Assembly (NCBI GenBank): GCA_964552235.1
Contig: CAZKGO010000010.1
Location: 1-64,000 of the forward strand
Origin: CAVTHK01 sp964552235
GTDB lineage: Bacteria; Spirochaetota; Spirochaetia; SZUA-6; CAVTHK01
DNA: 64,000 nt
Direction: 5' to 3'
Shown here: one piece after another, positions 32,107-40,583 of the stretch
Layout: each line of letters begins with the position of its first letter
How positions within the stretch are numbered: the first letter of the stretch is position 1
The notes under the pieces: model-generated
The model's database searches: none
The model's input: the letters and a program-made list of their open reading frames with translations, nothing else
Told to the model about the DNA's origin: nothing
Program-made: the position numbers and the translations under genes

Positions 32107-33120
32107 TCAGAATCTCGGAATGCCCAGCGTTTCGGGCGAGATCTTGGCCTTGCCGGAGTCGAAGTAGTTCCAGGCAGCCATCGACAGCATCGGCATGGCC
32201 GCCTTCTTGGCTGCGTCGCCGTAGGAGGGGTTGAACACGGCGCCGCGGTCCTGGGCGTAGGCCATCAGCTTCTGCGAGTTTTTGATCTTGGTGTCCCAGA
32301 CCCGGTTCATCGCCTCGATGACCGCAGGCGGGGCGGTCTTGCGGATCCAGATGCCGAAGTAATTCGGCGCAGCCTTGTACTGCGGCAGCCAGTTGGTGAT
32401 CGGCGGGATCGTCATGTTGCGCAGCTTCAGCGGCTTGTCGTCGAGGACGGCGAGGGGCCGGATCTTGCCTCCGCTGATCATGTCCGCCTGCTCGGAGGCG
32501 AGCTGCGTCGTGATCTGCACTTCTCCGGCCACGGTGGCGATGACGGCCGGGTTGCCGCCGTCGTAGGTGACGTGCTTGTAGTCGAACTTCACGAAGCGGC
32601 GCAGCGACTCGATCGCGTTGTGCCCTGCGGAGCTGACGCCGGCCGTGCCGATCGCGACCTGGCCGGGCCGGGCCTGAAGGTCCGCGAACAGCTGCGGGAT
32701 GTCCTTGTAGGGCGAATCGGCGTTGACTCCGACGACCGAGACGTTGGCCACGGTCAGGTAGAGGATCCAGTCGTCCCACGTCGTGTCCAGCAGGCCGAGC
32801 ACCTTGTACCCGCCGAGGTCGGCGGCGGCGCCGGCAGCCCACGTGTAGCCGTCCTGGACCGCGTCGTAGGCGCTCTTGGTCCCCACCGAGCCCGAGGCCC
32901 CCGGCTGGTTGACGATGACGACCTTCTGTCCCAGGGCATCCTCGAGCTCGCCGGCGGTGACGCGGGTCACCTGGTCGGTCGAGCCGCCCGCGCCCCACGG
33001 CACGATGATGTTGATCGGCTTGTTGGGCTTCCACCCGCCCGTCTGTTCTTTGGCGCCCTCGGCAACCACCAGCGCCGCCGAGACGGCCAACAGAACGGAA
33101 AACACGATGAGTTTTTTCAT
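32107..33120 (-). CDS. tctC: Tripartite tricarboxylate transporter substrate-binding protein, TctC (Bug family)
   Basis: A 337-residue extracytoplasmic binding protein. The first 21 residues form a signal peptide ending ALVVAEGAKEQ with no lipobox Cys. KPINIIVPWGAGGSTDQVTR is the family's substrate-loop region, and ASGSVGTKSAYDAVQDGYT and AGHNAIESLRRFV are typical of Bug proteins. It captures a carboxylate or related anion and hands it to TctBA. It has a good promoter and a strong terminator, so it can be made in excess of the permeases. Confidence 0.92.
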   Translation of the reverse strand: MKKLIVFSVLLAVSAALVVAEGAKEQTGGWKPNKPINIIVPWGAGGSTDQVTRVTAGELEDALGQKVVIVNQPGASGSVGTKSAYDAVQDGYTWAAGAAADLGGYKVLGLLDTTWDDWILYLTVANVSVVGVNADSPYKDIPQLFADLQARPGQVAIGTAGVSSAGHNAIESLRRFVKFDYKHVTYDGGNPAVIATVAGEVQITTQLASEQADMISGGKIRPLAVLDDKPLKLRNMTIPPITNWLPQYKAAPNYFGIWIRKTAPPAVIEAMNRVWDTKIKNSQKLMAYAQDRGAVFNPSYGDAAKKAAMPMLSMAAWNYFDSGKAKISPETLGIPRF

Positions 33121-33148
33121 GACACCTCCGTCGCAGTAGAATGTCCAA

Positions 33149-33177
33149 AAGGTAGCCTAGCGGTCGGTCGGAGTCAA
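33149..33177 (-). promoter_or_regulatory. Promoter of tctC
   Basis: On the minus strand TTGACT (33177-33172), 17 bp, TACCTT (33154-33149). A GGAGG site precedes the tctC ATG at 33120. Confidence 0.45.
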
Positions 33178-33206
33178 CAAGGCAACGGGAGAGCCGGGGC
33201 ACGGAG

Positions 33207-33236
33207 TTGCCTGGGACGCACCGGGCTCGCTAACTT
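33207..33236 (+). promoter_or_regulatory. Promoter of the sugar dehydrogenase gene
   Basis: TTGCCT (33207-33212), 18 bp, TAACTT (33231-33236). It starts 30 bp from the divergent tctC -35, so the two units may share regulation. Confidence 0.35.
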
Positions 33237-33255
33237 GACCCCGGGAGTAAGGAAT

Positions 33256-34383
33256 ATGAAGGTACTCGTAGCTGTCTTTCTTGTCGCCTCAACCGCGGCC
33301 CAGGGCTTCGCCGAACGGATCGTGGCCGACGGGCTGCGCGCCCGGCAGGTCCACTACCGCGTGGTCGAAGTCGCCGGGGGGCTGGAGAACCCCTGGAGCC
33401 TCGCGTTCCTGCCCGACGGCGGGATCCTCGTCACCGAGCGCGAAGGCCGCCTCACCCTCCTCCGCGGCGCCTCGCGCACCCTCGTTCAGGGTCTGCCGCG
33501 CATCACCGCGACGGGGCAGGGAGGGCTCCTCGACGTGGCCGTCGACCCGCGCTACAAGGACAACGGCTGGCTGTATCTCAGCTACGCGACGGCGGTCCAA
33601 GGCGGAGCCGGCACGGCGGTCGCTCGGGCGCGGCTGGCGGGCGACCGCCTGAGCGACCTGCAGGAGATCTTTCGCATGCGGCGCGGCGGCAGCCGGGGCC
33701 AGCACTTCGGCTCGCGCCTCGTCTTTGCCGCGGACGGCACGCTGCTCTTCACCATCGGCGACCGCGGCGAAGGCCCGCGCGCCCAGAGCCTGGCCGACCA
33801 CGCGGGCAAGACGCTGCGCATCAACACCGACGGCAACATCCCCGCGGACAACCCCTTTGTCGGCCGCTCCGACGCGCTGCCCGAGATCTACACCTACGGC
33901 AACCGCAACGCCCAGGGCATGGCCGTCGACCCGGCCACAGGCCTCATCTGGCAGCACGAGCACGGCGCCCGCGGAGGCGACGAGGTGAACATCGTGCGGC
34001 CCGGACGCAACTACGGCTGGCCCGAGATCACGTGGGGCGTCGACTATTCAGGCGCGAAGATCGGCAGCGGCACCCACCGCGACGGCATGGAGCAGCCGGT
34101 GATCCACTGGACGCCCTCGATCGCTCCGTCGGGCATGACCTTCTACGCGGGCGACCAGTTCCCCGAATGGCGCGGCAACCTGTTCGTCGGCGCCCTCGCC
34201 GGCCGGCACCTGCGCAGGCTCGTCGTGCAAGGCGAGCGCATCACCGCACAGGAGGTGCTGCTCGACGGCGTGCTCGGCCGCATCCGCGACGTGCGCCAGG
34301 GCCCCGACGGCGCGCTGTGGCTGCTCACCGACGAGCGGCAGGGCGGGCTCTACCGCCTGGAAAGGATCGAGCCCCGGGCGTGA
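33256..34383 (+). CDS. PQQ-dependent soluble sugar dehydrogenase family protein (GSDH, six-bladed propeller)
   Basis: A 375-residue exported protein: signal peptide MKVLVAVFLVASTAAQGFA, then a beta-propeller of the glucose/sorbosone dehydrogenase type. Characteristic segments are LENPWSLAFLPDGGILVTE, DNGWLYLSYA, RGQHFGSRLVF (with the catalytic His), TYGNRNAQGMAVDP, WQHEHGARGGDEVN and NYGWPEITWGVDYSG. The family oxidises aldose sugars in the periplasm with bound PQQ. No PQQ synthesis genes are in the window, so the cofactor may be scavenged or made elsewhere. The ATG at 33256 is preceded by a TAAGGA site. Confidence 0.87.
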   Translation: MKVLVAVFLVASTAAQGFAERIVADGLRARQVHYRVVEVAGGLENPWSLAFLPDGGILVTEREGRLTLLRGASRTLVQGLPRITATGQGGLLDVAVDPRYKDNGWLYLSYATAVQGGAGTAVARARLAGDRLSDLQEIFRMRRGGSRGQHFGSRLVFAADGTLLFTIGDRGEGPRAQSLADHAGKTLRINTDGNIPADNPFVGRSDALPEIYTYGNRNAQGMAVDPATGLIWQHEHGARGGDEVNIVRPGRNYGWPEITWGVDYSGAKIGSGTHRDGMEQPVIHWTPSIAPSGMTFYAGDQFPEWRGNLFVGALAGRHLRRLVVQGERITAQEVLLDGVLGRIRDVRQGPDGALWLLTDERQGGLYRLERIEPRA

Positions 34384-34408
34384 CAGCCCACCGTCTTTGC
34401 ACTATCCT
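34380..34408 (+). promoter_or_regulatory. Promoter of the SH3-M48-cyclase unit
   Basis: GTGACA (34380-34385), overlapping the stop codon of the preceding gene, is followed after 17 bp by TATCCT (34403-34408). The expected transcript start is about 13 bases before the ATG at 34428. Confidence 0.45.
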
Positions 34409-34427
34409 TCGGGCTTGAGAGGCTCCT

Positions 34428-34904
34428 ATGCGGACAAGATGGTTCGTCTTCGGGCTGCTCGTCGCCGCCGCGGCCATCTCCTTTGGGCAGGCGCGGCAGA
34501 TGAGCGTGACCGTCAGGGAGGCGCAGGCGCGGGCCACCCCGAGCGCTCTCGGCACCATCGTCGGCGTGCTTCCCTACGGAGCGCGGGTCACCGTCGTCGC
34601 GCAGCAGGGCGCCTGGATGCGTGTCGCTCTCCCTGCCGGCGGCCAGGGCTGGCTGCACTCCTCGGCCCTCACGACCAAGCAGGTGGTGCTGCAGGCCGGC
34701 GGCTCGGTGCAGCAGACCGCTTCGAGCAGCGAGGTGGCCCTGGCGGGCAAGGGATTCAACAAGGAGCTCGAAGACCAGTACCGAGCCGAGAAGAAGATCG
34801 ACTACTCCTGGGTCGACCGGATGGAGCAGTTCCAGGTGAGTACGCAGCAGGCGGCCGCGTTCCTGCGCGAGGGCGGGCTGCGGGCCCAGGAGGCGCAGCC
34901 ATGA
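34428..34904 (+). CDS. Exported bacterial SH3-domain protein
   Basis: A 158-residue protein with signal peptide (MRTRWFVFGLLVAAAAISFGQA) and one bacterial SH3 domain from about residue 24 to 85 (VREAQARATPSALGTIVG ... GWLHSSAL). The C-terminal part, FNKELEDQYRAEKKIDYSW, is a conserved helical extension in similar proteins. Bacterial SH3 domains often bind peptidoglycan peptides or proteins of the envelope. The last four bases overlap the M48 protease start (ATGA), suggesting a joint envelope role. Confidence 0.8.
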   Translation: MRTRWFVFGLLVAAAAISFGQARQMSVTVREAQARATPSALGTIVGVLPYGARVTVVAQQGAWMRVALPAGGQGWLHSSALTTKQVVLQAGGSVQQTASSSEVALAGKGFNKELEDQYRAEKKIDYSWVDRMEQFQVSTQQAAAFLREGGLRAQEAQP

Positions 34905-35791
34905 AGCGCGTCCCTGTGATCGGTGTCGCCCTGGCCGCCCTGCTTGCCGGCTGCGCCACGGTCGCCGACATCGGCGCCACGGTGGGCGAAGCCACGGGCC
35001 GGATCAGCGCCGACCAGGCCGCCTCGATCCGGCAGAGCGGCCAGGCGGTTGAGAAAAGCTACCAGGACATCACGCCGGAGCAGGAGTACTACGTGGGCCG
35101 CACGGTCGGTGCCGTGGTGCTCGACCAGTACAGGCCTTACGACAACCGCAGGGTCAACGACTACCTCAACCTCCTTGGCCGCAGCCTCTCGCTGGTCTCC
35201 GACCGGCCGGAGACCTTTGGCGGCTACCACTTCCTTGCCCTCGACTCCGACGAGATCAACGCCTTTGCGGCGCCCGGAGGCCTGATCTTTGTCAGCCGCG
35301 GTCTCCTGCGCTGCGCCCGCAGCGAGGACGAGGTGGCGGCGATCCTGGCCCACGAGATCGGCCACGTCGCGGCCCAGCACGGCCTGCAGGCCATCAAGAA
35401 GTCCCGTCTCACCACGGCCCTCACCAGCGTCGCCCTCACCGGCCTGGCCCTGGCCAGCCCGCAGGAAGCAGCCAGGCTGACCCAGGCCTTTTCCGATTCG
35501 ATCAACGACATCACGTCGACGCTGATCAACAACGGCTACTCGCGCGAGGCAGAGTACCAGGCCGACAGCCTGGCGGTCGCAATCCTCTCGCGCGCCGGCT
35601 ACGACCCGGCGGCCCTCGTGCGCATGCTCGAGGTGATGGGCCAGCGCCTCAAGCCCGGCGGAGCCGATTTCGCCAAGACGCACCCGGATCCGAAGGACCG
35701 CATCAAGGCGATCACCCTGCCGGCCGCCCGACCCGCAGCCGCGCCTGCCGAGAGGCAACGCCGCTACCAGGCCGCCCTGTCGGGGATCTAG
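34901..35791 (+). CDS. M48-family metalloprotease lipoprotein
   Basis: A 296-residue lipoprotein protease. The N-terminus has lipobox LAGC (Cys18). The zinc site is AHEIGHVAAQH with His151, Glu152 and His155, and the third ligand is Glu218 in SREAEYQADSLAV. The architecture matches the BepA/LoiP-like periplasmic M48 group that degrades misfolded outer-membrane proteins, but there is no TPR domain and the C-terminus is a short Pro/Ala-rich tail. Coupled to the SH3 gene and 10 bp before the cyclase gene. Confidence 0.9.
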   Translation: MKRVPVIGVALAALLAGCATVADIGATVGEATGRISADQAASIRQSGQAVEKSYQDITPEQEYYVGRTVGAVVLDQYRPYDNRRVNDYLNLLGRSLSLVSDRPETFGGYHFLALDSDEINAFAAPGGLIFVSRGLLRCARSEDEVAAILAHEIGHVAAQHGLQAIKKSRLTTALTSVALTGLALASPQEAARLTQAFSDSINDITSTLINNGYSREAEYQADSLAVAILSRAGYDPAALVRMLEVMGQRLKPGGADFAKTHPDPKDRIKAITLPAARPAAAPAERQRRYQAALSGI

Positions 35792-35801
35792 GTCGCCCGC
35801 C

Positions 35802-37955
35802 TTGAAGACCGGAGGCGGCGAGGGCCGCGCAGCGCGCAAGATCGTGCAGGGGGTGATCGTCGGCGCGGCCGCCGCAGCGCTCACCCTGGCGCTCCAGCTT
35901 CCGGGGCTGCTCGGCGTGTTCGAGGGCAAGACCTGGGATGGCCGCGTCCGCATGCTGGCACGGCCGGCACCCACGACGAGCCAGGTCGCCCTGATCCTCC
36001 TCGACCAGCAGAGCCTCGACTGGGGCAGCAAGGAAAACGGCCTGTCGTGGCCGTGGCCCCGCGAGGTCTACAGCTACATCGTGGAGTTCTGCAGGCACGC
36101 GGGAGCGCGGGCCCTCGCCTTTGACGTGCTGTTCACCGAGCCGTCGGTGTACGGCGTCGAGGACGACGCGGCTCTTGCAGCCGCGGTCGCCGACTACGGC
36201 AGGTTCGTCGGCGCGATCTTTCCCGGCGAGCAGGGAAGCGTGACGAGCTGGCCCGCGGACCTGCCGCAGCCGTCGCTGGAGATCGCCGGGCTCGACCGCT
36301 GGATCGCCTCCGAGCGGCCTGCGGGCATCGCAAGCGAGCGGGCAGCCTTTCCCGTGGCGGAGATCGGTGCCGCTGCGCGTGTGCTCGCCAACGTGAACTT
36401 CGAGCCCGACGCGGACGGGGTCTACAGACGGGCGCGCCTGTTCGAGCTCTTCGGCGGCAAGGCCGTGCCGTCGCTGGCGCTCGGGGCCTACATCGCCGGC
36501 TCGGATACGCCCGTGCGGATGAGCGTCCGGCCGGGCGCCGTGGAGATCGACGGCAGGCGCGTCGCCATCGACGGCGAGGGACGCGCGATCCTGCGCTTCC
36601 GCTTTCCGAACGGCACCCACGAAGCCTACAGCGCCGCCGCGGTGATCCGCGCCGAGGTGCAGCGCCGCTCGGGCGAGAAGCCCTCGCTCGATCCCGAGCT
36701 GCTGCGCGGCCGCTACGTGCTGTTCGGCTTCTCGGCGCCGGGCCTCAAGGACCTGCGCGCTTCGCCGGTGTCCGGCACCTCGCCCGGAGTGGAAATCAAC
36801 GCCACGATGCTCGACAACCTGCTCGCGGCCGACGCCATCGCCGACGCCCCTGTCGCCCTCGTCGTAGCCCTCACGCTCGCTCTGTCGCTCGCCGCGGGCG
36901 TAGTTGCGGCGGTGGTGTCCGGTGCCGTGCAGAACGCCCTCGTCTACGCGCTGTTCCTCCCGCTGCCGGCGGCGCTGGCCTTCGGAGCCTACCCGCTGGG
37001 CACCTGGCTTCCCCTGGTGGGCCCCGCGATCGCCGTGGTCGTCACCCTCGTGAGCGACAGCCTGCTCAACTATGCCACCGAGGGCAGGCAGAAGCGCTAC
37101 ATCAAGGCGGCTTTCCGGCAGTACCTGAGCCCGGCGGTGATCGAGGAGCTCATCGCCCACCCCGAGCGCCTCAAGCTCGGCGGGGAGCGGAGGGAGCTGT
37201 CGATCTTCTTCTCCGACCTGCAGGGCTTCACGGGCCTGTCGGAGGGGCTTTCGCCCGAGGAGCTGACCGCCCTGCTCAACGAGTACCTCTCGGCCATGAC
37301 CGACATCATCCAGGAAGAGGGCGGCACCATCGACAAGTACGAAGGCGACGCGATCATCGCGTTCTGGAACGCGCCGCTCGACCAGGGCGATCACGCGGTG
37401 CGGGCCGTGCGCGCCTCGCTGCGCTGCCAGGCGCGTCTGGCCGAAATGAGACCCGGCTTCAAGGCGCGCACCGGCAAGGAGCTGCACAAGCGCATCGGCC
37501 TCAACTCGGGCCCCGCCGTCGTGGGCAACATGGGCTCGCACACCCGGTTCGACTACACGATGCTCGGCGACGCGGTCAACCTCGCCTCGCGCCTGGAGGG
37601 CATCAACAAGCAGTTCGGCACCTACACGATGATGTCCGCAGCGACGCGCGAGCTGGTGGGCGACGAGTTCGCCGCCCGCGAGATCTCGCGGGTCGCCGTC
37701 GTCGGCCGCAAGGAGCCGGTGACGGTCTACGAGCCGATGCTCCCCGAGCAGGCGGCCGCGCGCAAGGCGACGCTCGACGTCTTTGCCGCCGGCCTGGCCG
37801 CCTACTATGCGGGCGACTTCCGCGAAGCGGAGCATCGCTTCGCTTCGATCGCGGCCGAAGACCCGCCTGCGCAGCGCTACGCCGACCGCTGCCGCGAGCT
37901 GCTCGCCTCCCCGCCTTCGCAGTGGAACGGCGTCTGGGTGATGACCTCGAAGTGA
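35802..37955 (+). CDS. Class III adenylate cyclase with CHASE2 sensor
   Basis: A 717-residue membrane cyclase. An N-terminal helix (about residues 14-35) leads into an extracytoplasmic CHASE2 domain (about 45-335), then three hydrophobic segments (about 345-425) and a cytoplasmic cyclase domain (about 465-645). Metal-binding Asp472 lies in FFSDLQGF and Asp516 in KYEGDAII. Lys512 and Asp584 (FDYTMLGDAVN) are the pair that selects adenine, so cAMP is the expected product. The start TTG 35802 has a poor ribosome-binding site and a later GTG is possible. The C-terminal 70 residues are helical (LAAYYAGDFREAEHRF). Its stop overlaps the GH32 start. Confidence 0.9.
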   Translation: MKTGGGEGRAARKIVQGVIVGAAAAALTLALQLPGLLGVFEGKTWDGRVRMLARPAPTTSQVALILLDQQSLDWGSKENGLSWPWPREVYSYIVEFCRHAGARALAFDVLFTEPSVYGVEDDAALAAAVADYGRFVGAIFPGEQGSVTSWPADLPQPSLEIAGLDRWIASERPAGIASERAAFPVAEIGAAARVLANVNFEPDADGVYRRARLFELFGGKAVPSLALGAYIAGSDTPVRMSVRPGAVEIDGRRVAIDGEGRAILRFRFPNGTHEAYSAAAVIRAEVQRRSGEKPSLDPELLRGRYVLFGFSAPGLKDLRASPVSGTSPGVEINATMLDNLLAADAIADAPVALVVALTLALSLAAGVVAAVVSGAVQNALVYALFLPLPAALAFGAYPLGTWLPLVGPAIAVVVTLVSDSLLNYATEGRQKRYIKAAFRQYLSPAVIEELIAHPERLKLGGERRELSIFFSDLQGFTGLSEGLSPEELTALLNEYLSAMTDIIQEEGGTIDKYEGDAIIAFWNAPLDQGDHAVRAVRASLRCQARLAEMRPGFKARTGKELHKRIGLNSGPAVVGNMGSHTRFDYTMLGDAVNLASRLEGINKQFGTYTMMSAATRELVGDEFAAREISRVAVVGRKEPVTVYEPMLPEQAAARKATLDVFAAGLAAYYAGDFREAEHRFASIAAEDPPAQRYADRCRELLASPPSQWNGVWVMTSK

Positions 37956-39481
37956 AGGCGACTCACCGCTATCTGCGGCTTCCGATCAGGACAGGGGCGC
38001 CCAAGCGTCCGGTGCGCATCCCGGCCGCGCAGCCCTACACGTGCGAGGTCGAGATCGCGGAGGGCGCCGCCGATTTCGAGTCATTCGTCGACATCGACGG
38101 GGTCCGCGGCTCGGAGCTCGACCTGGAGATCGGCGGCGCCCGTCAGGCCGACACGCCGGTCGACGACGAGCGTCTGTACCGCGAGCCGCTGCGGCCGCAG
38201 TTCCACTTCTCGTCGATGCGCGGCTGGAACAACGACCCGAACGGCCTGCTGTGGCACGCCGGCGAGTGGCACCTGTTCTACCAGCACAACCCGTTCGGGA
38301 CAGCCTGGGGCAACATGCACTGGGGCCACGCGGTCTCCACCGACCTGGTGCGCTGGCGCGAGCTCGGGGAGGCGCTGGCGCCGGACCGGCACGGGGCGAT
38401 GTACTCGGGCTCGGGCGTGGTCGACCGGGGCAACACCAGCGGCCTGGCCCGCGGCAGCGAGCCGCCGCTGGTGCTGCTGTACACGGCGGCAGGCGGCAAG
38501 TCCCCCGAGTCGCAGGGCGAGCGCTTTGCGCAGGCGCTGGCGTGGAGCACCGATCGCGGACGGAGCTGGAGCAAGCTCGGCCCGGTCCTGCCCCACGTCG
38601 CAGCCGAGAACCGCGACCCCAAGGTCGTCTGGCACGGGCCGAGCGCGCGCTGGGTGATGGCGCTCTACATCGACGGCGACGAGTACGCGCTGTTCTCCTC
38701 GCCCGACCTGAAGAGCTGGCAGCCCCTGCAGCGGCTGCCCCTGCAGGGAGCGCGGGAATGCCCCGACCTGTTCGAGATCGGCGGCCGCTGGGTCTTCTGG
38801 GGCGCCAACGGCCGCTACCTGGTCGGCAGCTTCGACGGCGGCCGGTTCGAAGCGACGAGCGGCCCCCACACCTTGAGCTACGGCAGCGCGTACGCGGCCC
38901 AGACCTGGAGCGGCGCTCCCGGCGGACGGCTCGTGCAGATCGCCTGGCTGCGGGGCGAGAAGCCGGGCGAGGCGTTCAACCAGCAGATGACGTTTCCCTG
39001 CGAGCTCGCGCTGCGCGACACGCCGGAGGGGCCGCGGCTGGCAGGCGAGCCGGTCGCCGAGATCGCGACGCTCGTCGCCGGGTGCACGTCGCACGAGGCC
39101 GCGCGGCTGGACGCAGGCAGCGGTCCCTTGCGCCTGGAGGCGGGCGAGCTGCTCGACGTGGGGCTCGAGGCCGGGCTGGCATCCGGCACGGCGTTCGAGA
39201 TCACGCTGCGCGGCCTCGCCGTTTCCTGCGATGCAGGCCGCGCCACGATGGCCTGCGGCGGCCATCAGGCGCCGCTGCCCCTGCGCTCCGGACGGCTGGA
39301 CCTGCGGGCCCTCGTCGACCGCTCGTCGCTCGAGCTGTACGCGGCGGGCGGCCTCGCCCACCTGGCGCTGCCGCTGGTGCCTGCGGCGGCCGACCGTGCC
39401 GTGAGCCTGCGGGTGCTTTGCGGCCGCATGCAGGCGGTGCGCCTCGCAGTGCGCACGCTGCGCTCGGCGTGGGGTCGATAG
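37952..39481 (+). CDS. GH32 family beta-fructosidase (levanase/invertase type)
   Basis: A 509-residue glycoside hydrolase. The GTG at 37952 overlaps the cyclase stop (GTGA). An N-terminal beta-rich extension (residues 1-70) precedes the five-bladed propeller, which has the nucleophile Asp95 in GWNNDPNGLLW, the transition-state Asp222 in NRDPKVVW and the acid/base Glu269 in ECPDLFEI. A C-terminal beta-sandwich follows from about residue 360. No signal peptide is seen, so it probably acts on imported sucrose or fructo-oligosaccharides. Coupling of a cyclase with a GH32 gene is unusual. Confidence 0.9.
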   Translation: MKATHRYLRLPIRTGAPKRPVRIPAAQPYTCEVEIAEGAADFESFVDIDGVRGSELDLEIGGARQADTPVDDERLYREPLRPQFHFSSMRGWNNDPNGLLWHAGEWHLFYQHNPFGTAWGNMHWGHAVSTDLVRWRELGEALAPDRHGAMYSGSGVVDRGNTSGLARGSEPPLVLLYTAAGGKSPESQGERFAQALAWSTDRGRSWSKLGPVLPHVAAENRDPKVVWHGPSARWVMALYIDGDEYALFSSPDLKSWQPLQRLPLQGARECPDLFEIGGRWVFWGANGRYLVGSFDGGRFEATSGPHTLSYGSAYAAQTWSGAPGGRLVQIAWLRGEKPGEAFNQQMTFPCELALRDTPEGPRLAGEPVAEIATLVAGCTSHEAARLDAGSGPLRLEAGELLDVGLEAGLASGTAFEITLRGLAVSCDAGRATMACGGHQAPLPLRSGRLDLRALVDRSSLELYAAGGLAHLALPLVPAAADRAVSLRVLCGRMQAVRLAVRTLRSAWGR

Positions 39482-39486
39482 GCGCT

Positions 39487-39516
39487 TTGACTGCCGCACC
39501 CAGGCCGCGGTAGGTT
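39487..39516 (+). promoter_or_regulatory. Promoter giving a probably leaderless transcript
   Basis: TTGACT (39487-39492), 18 bp, TAGGTT (39511-39516). The GTG start of the next gene is at 39524, seven bases after the -10, so transcription would begin at or within a base of the start codon and no ribosome-binding site is present. Confidence 0.45.
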
Positions 39517-39523
39517 TGGCCGC

Positions 39524-40486
39524 GTGAAGAGCGTCATTCTCATCGGCAAGGGCATCGAGCGCATGGGCGCAGCCGACCCTGACGAGGTCCGCCGCCTGGC
39601 TCCCGATCGCGAGGTGCTGCTGTTCCCCGAGCCCGAGACGGTCGAGGCGCGCCTCGGCGAGATCGAGATCGGCTTCGGCGGTCCGCCGCTCGTTCTGCTG
39701 CCAAAGGCCGCGGCCCTGCGGTGGCTGCAGCTCGGCGGCGCGGGCGCCGACCGCGTCTTCGAGCACCTGCCGGCCGGGCGCGACCTGGTCGTCACCAACG
39801 CTTCGGGCGTGCACGCGATCCAGATCAGCGAGCACCTGCTGGCGATGATGCTCGCCTTTGCGCGGGCCATCCCCGAGTCGGTGCGCAACCAGGCCGCGCG
39901 CACGTGGAAGCGCCATGAGGACTGGAAGGTGTTCGAGCTGGCGGGCAAGCGCGTGCTGCTGGTGGGCCTCGGCGCCATCGGCGGCCGGTTCGCTCAAGTG
40001 GCAGGCGCCCTCGGCATGGAGGTGGTCGCCCTGCGCGCCCGCCCCGACCGCGGCGGCGCGGCCGCGGCGAGGGTGGCGGGCATCGACGCCCTCGACCGCG
40101 AGCTTCCGCATGCGGACTTTGTCGTGATCACGGCTCCGCTCACGCCCGCGACGCGGGGGCTCATCGGCGAGCGGCAGATCGCCCTGATGAAGCCTTCGTC
40201 GTTGATCTTCAACATTGGCCGGGGCCCGATCATCGACGAGCCGGCCCTCGTCAGGGCGCTCGAGCAGGGGCGCATCGCCGGCGCCGGGCTCGACGTGTTC
40301 GAAAAGGAGCCGCTGCCGCCCGAAAGCCCGCTGTGGGGCATGAGCAACGTGATCGTGACCGCCCACTACGCGGGCCTGAGCCCGCACTACGGGCAGCGGC
40401 TGTGGGCGATCTTTCTCGACAACCTGCGCCGATACGTCGCCGGCGAGCCGCTGCGCAACGTGGTCAGCCGCGAGGCCGGCTACTAG
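39524..40486 (+). CDS. D-isomer-specific 2-hydroxyacid dehydrogenase family protein
   Basis: A 320-residue NAD-dependent oxidoreductase: NAD motif VLLVGLGAIGGRFA, catalytic Arg in NIGRGPIIDEPAL, Glu in EKEPLPPESPLWG and His in VTAHYAGLSPHYG. The SPHY ending resembles the phosphoglycerate-dehydrogenase-like/GhrA-type group that acts on glyoxylate or hydroxypyruvate. It shares only the family fold with the enzyme at 4369. The upstream promoter predicts a leaderless mRNA starting at the GTG. Confidence 0.86.
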   Translation: MKSVILIGKGIERMGAADPDEVRRLAPDREVLLFPEPETVEARLGEIEIGFGGPPLVLLPKAAALRWLQLGGAGADRVFEHLPAGRDLVVTNASGVHAIQISEHLLAMMLAFARAIPESVRNQAARTWKRHEDWKVFELAGKRVLLVGLGAIGGRFAQVAGALGMEVVALRARPDRGGAAAARVAGIDALDRELPHADFVVITAPLTPATRGLIGERQIALMKPSSLIFNIGRGPIIDEPALVRALEQGRIAGAGLDVFEKEPLPPESPLWGMSNVIVTAHYAGLSPHYGQRLWAIFLDNLRRYVAGEPLRNVVSREAGY

Positions 40487-40583
40487 GCGGGCGGCGGCCG
40501 CGCGGGAACTCTCGCGTGACCCCACAATCGGGTGTATCATGGACGCAATTGATTCAAGCGCCGCAGGCGCAGAAGGAGGATCT

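Noticed and set aside
40511..40540. Promoter before the AfuA-like binding-protein gene
   Set aside because: TATCAT is a fair -10, but no -35 resembling TTGACA lies 15-19 bp upstream.
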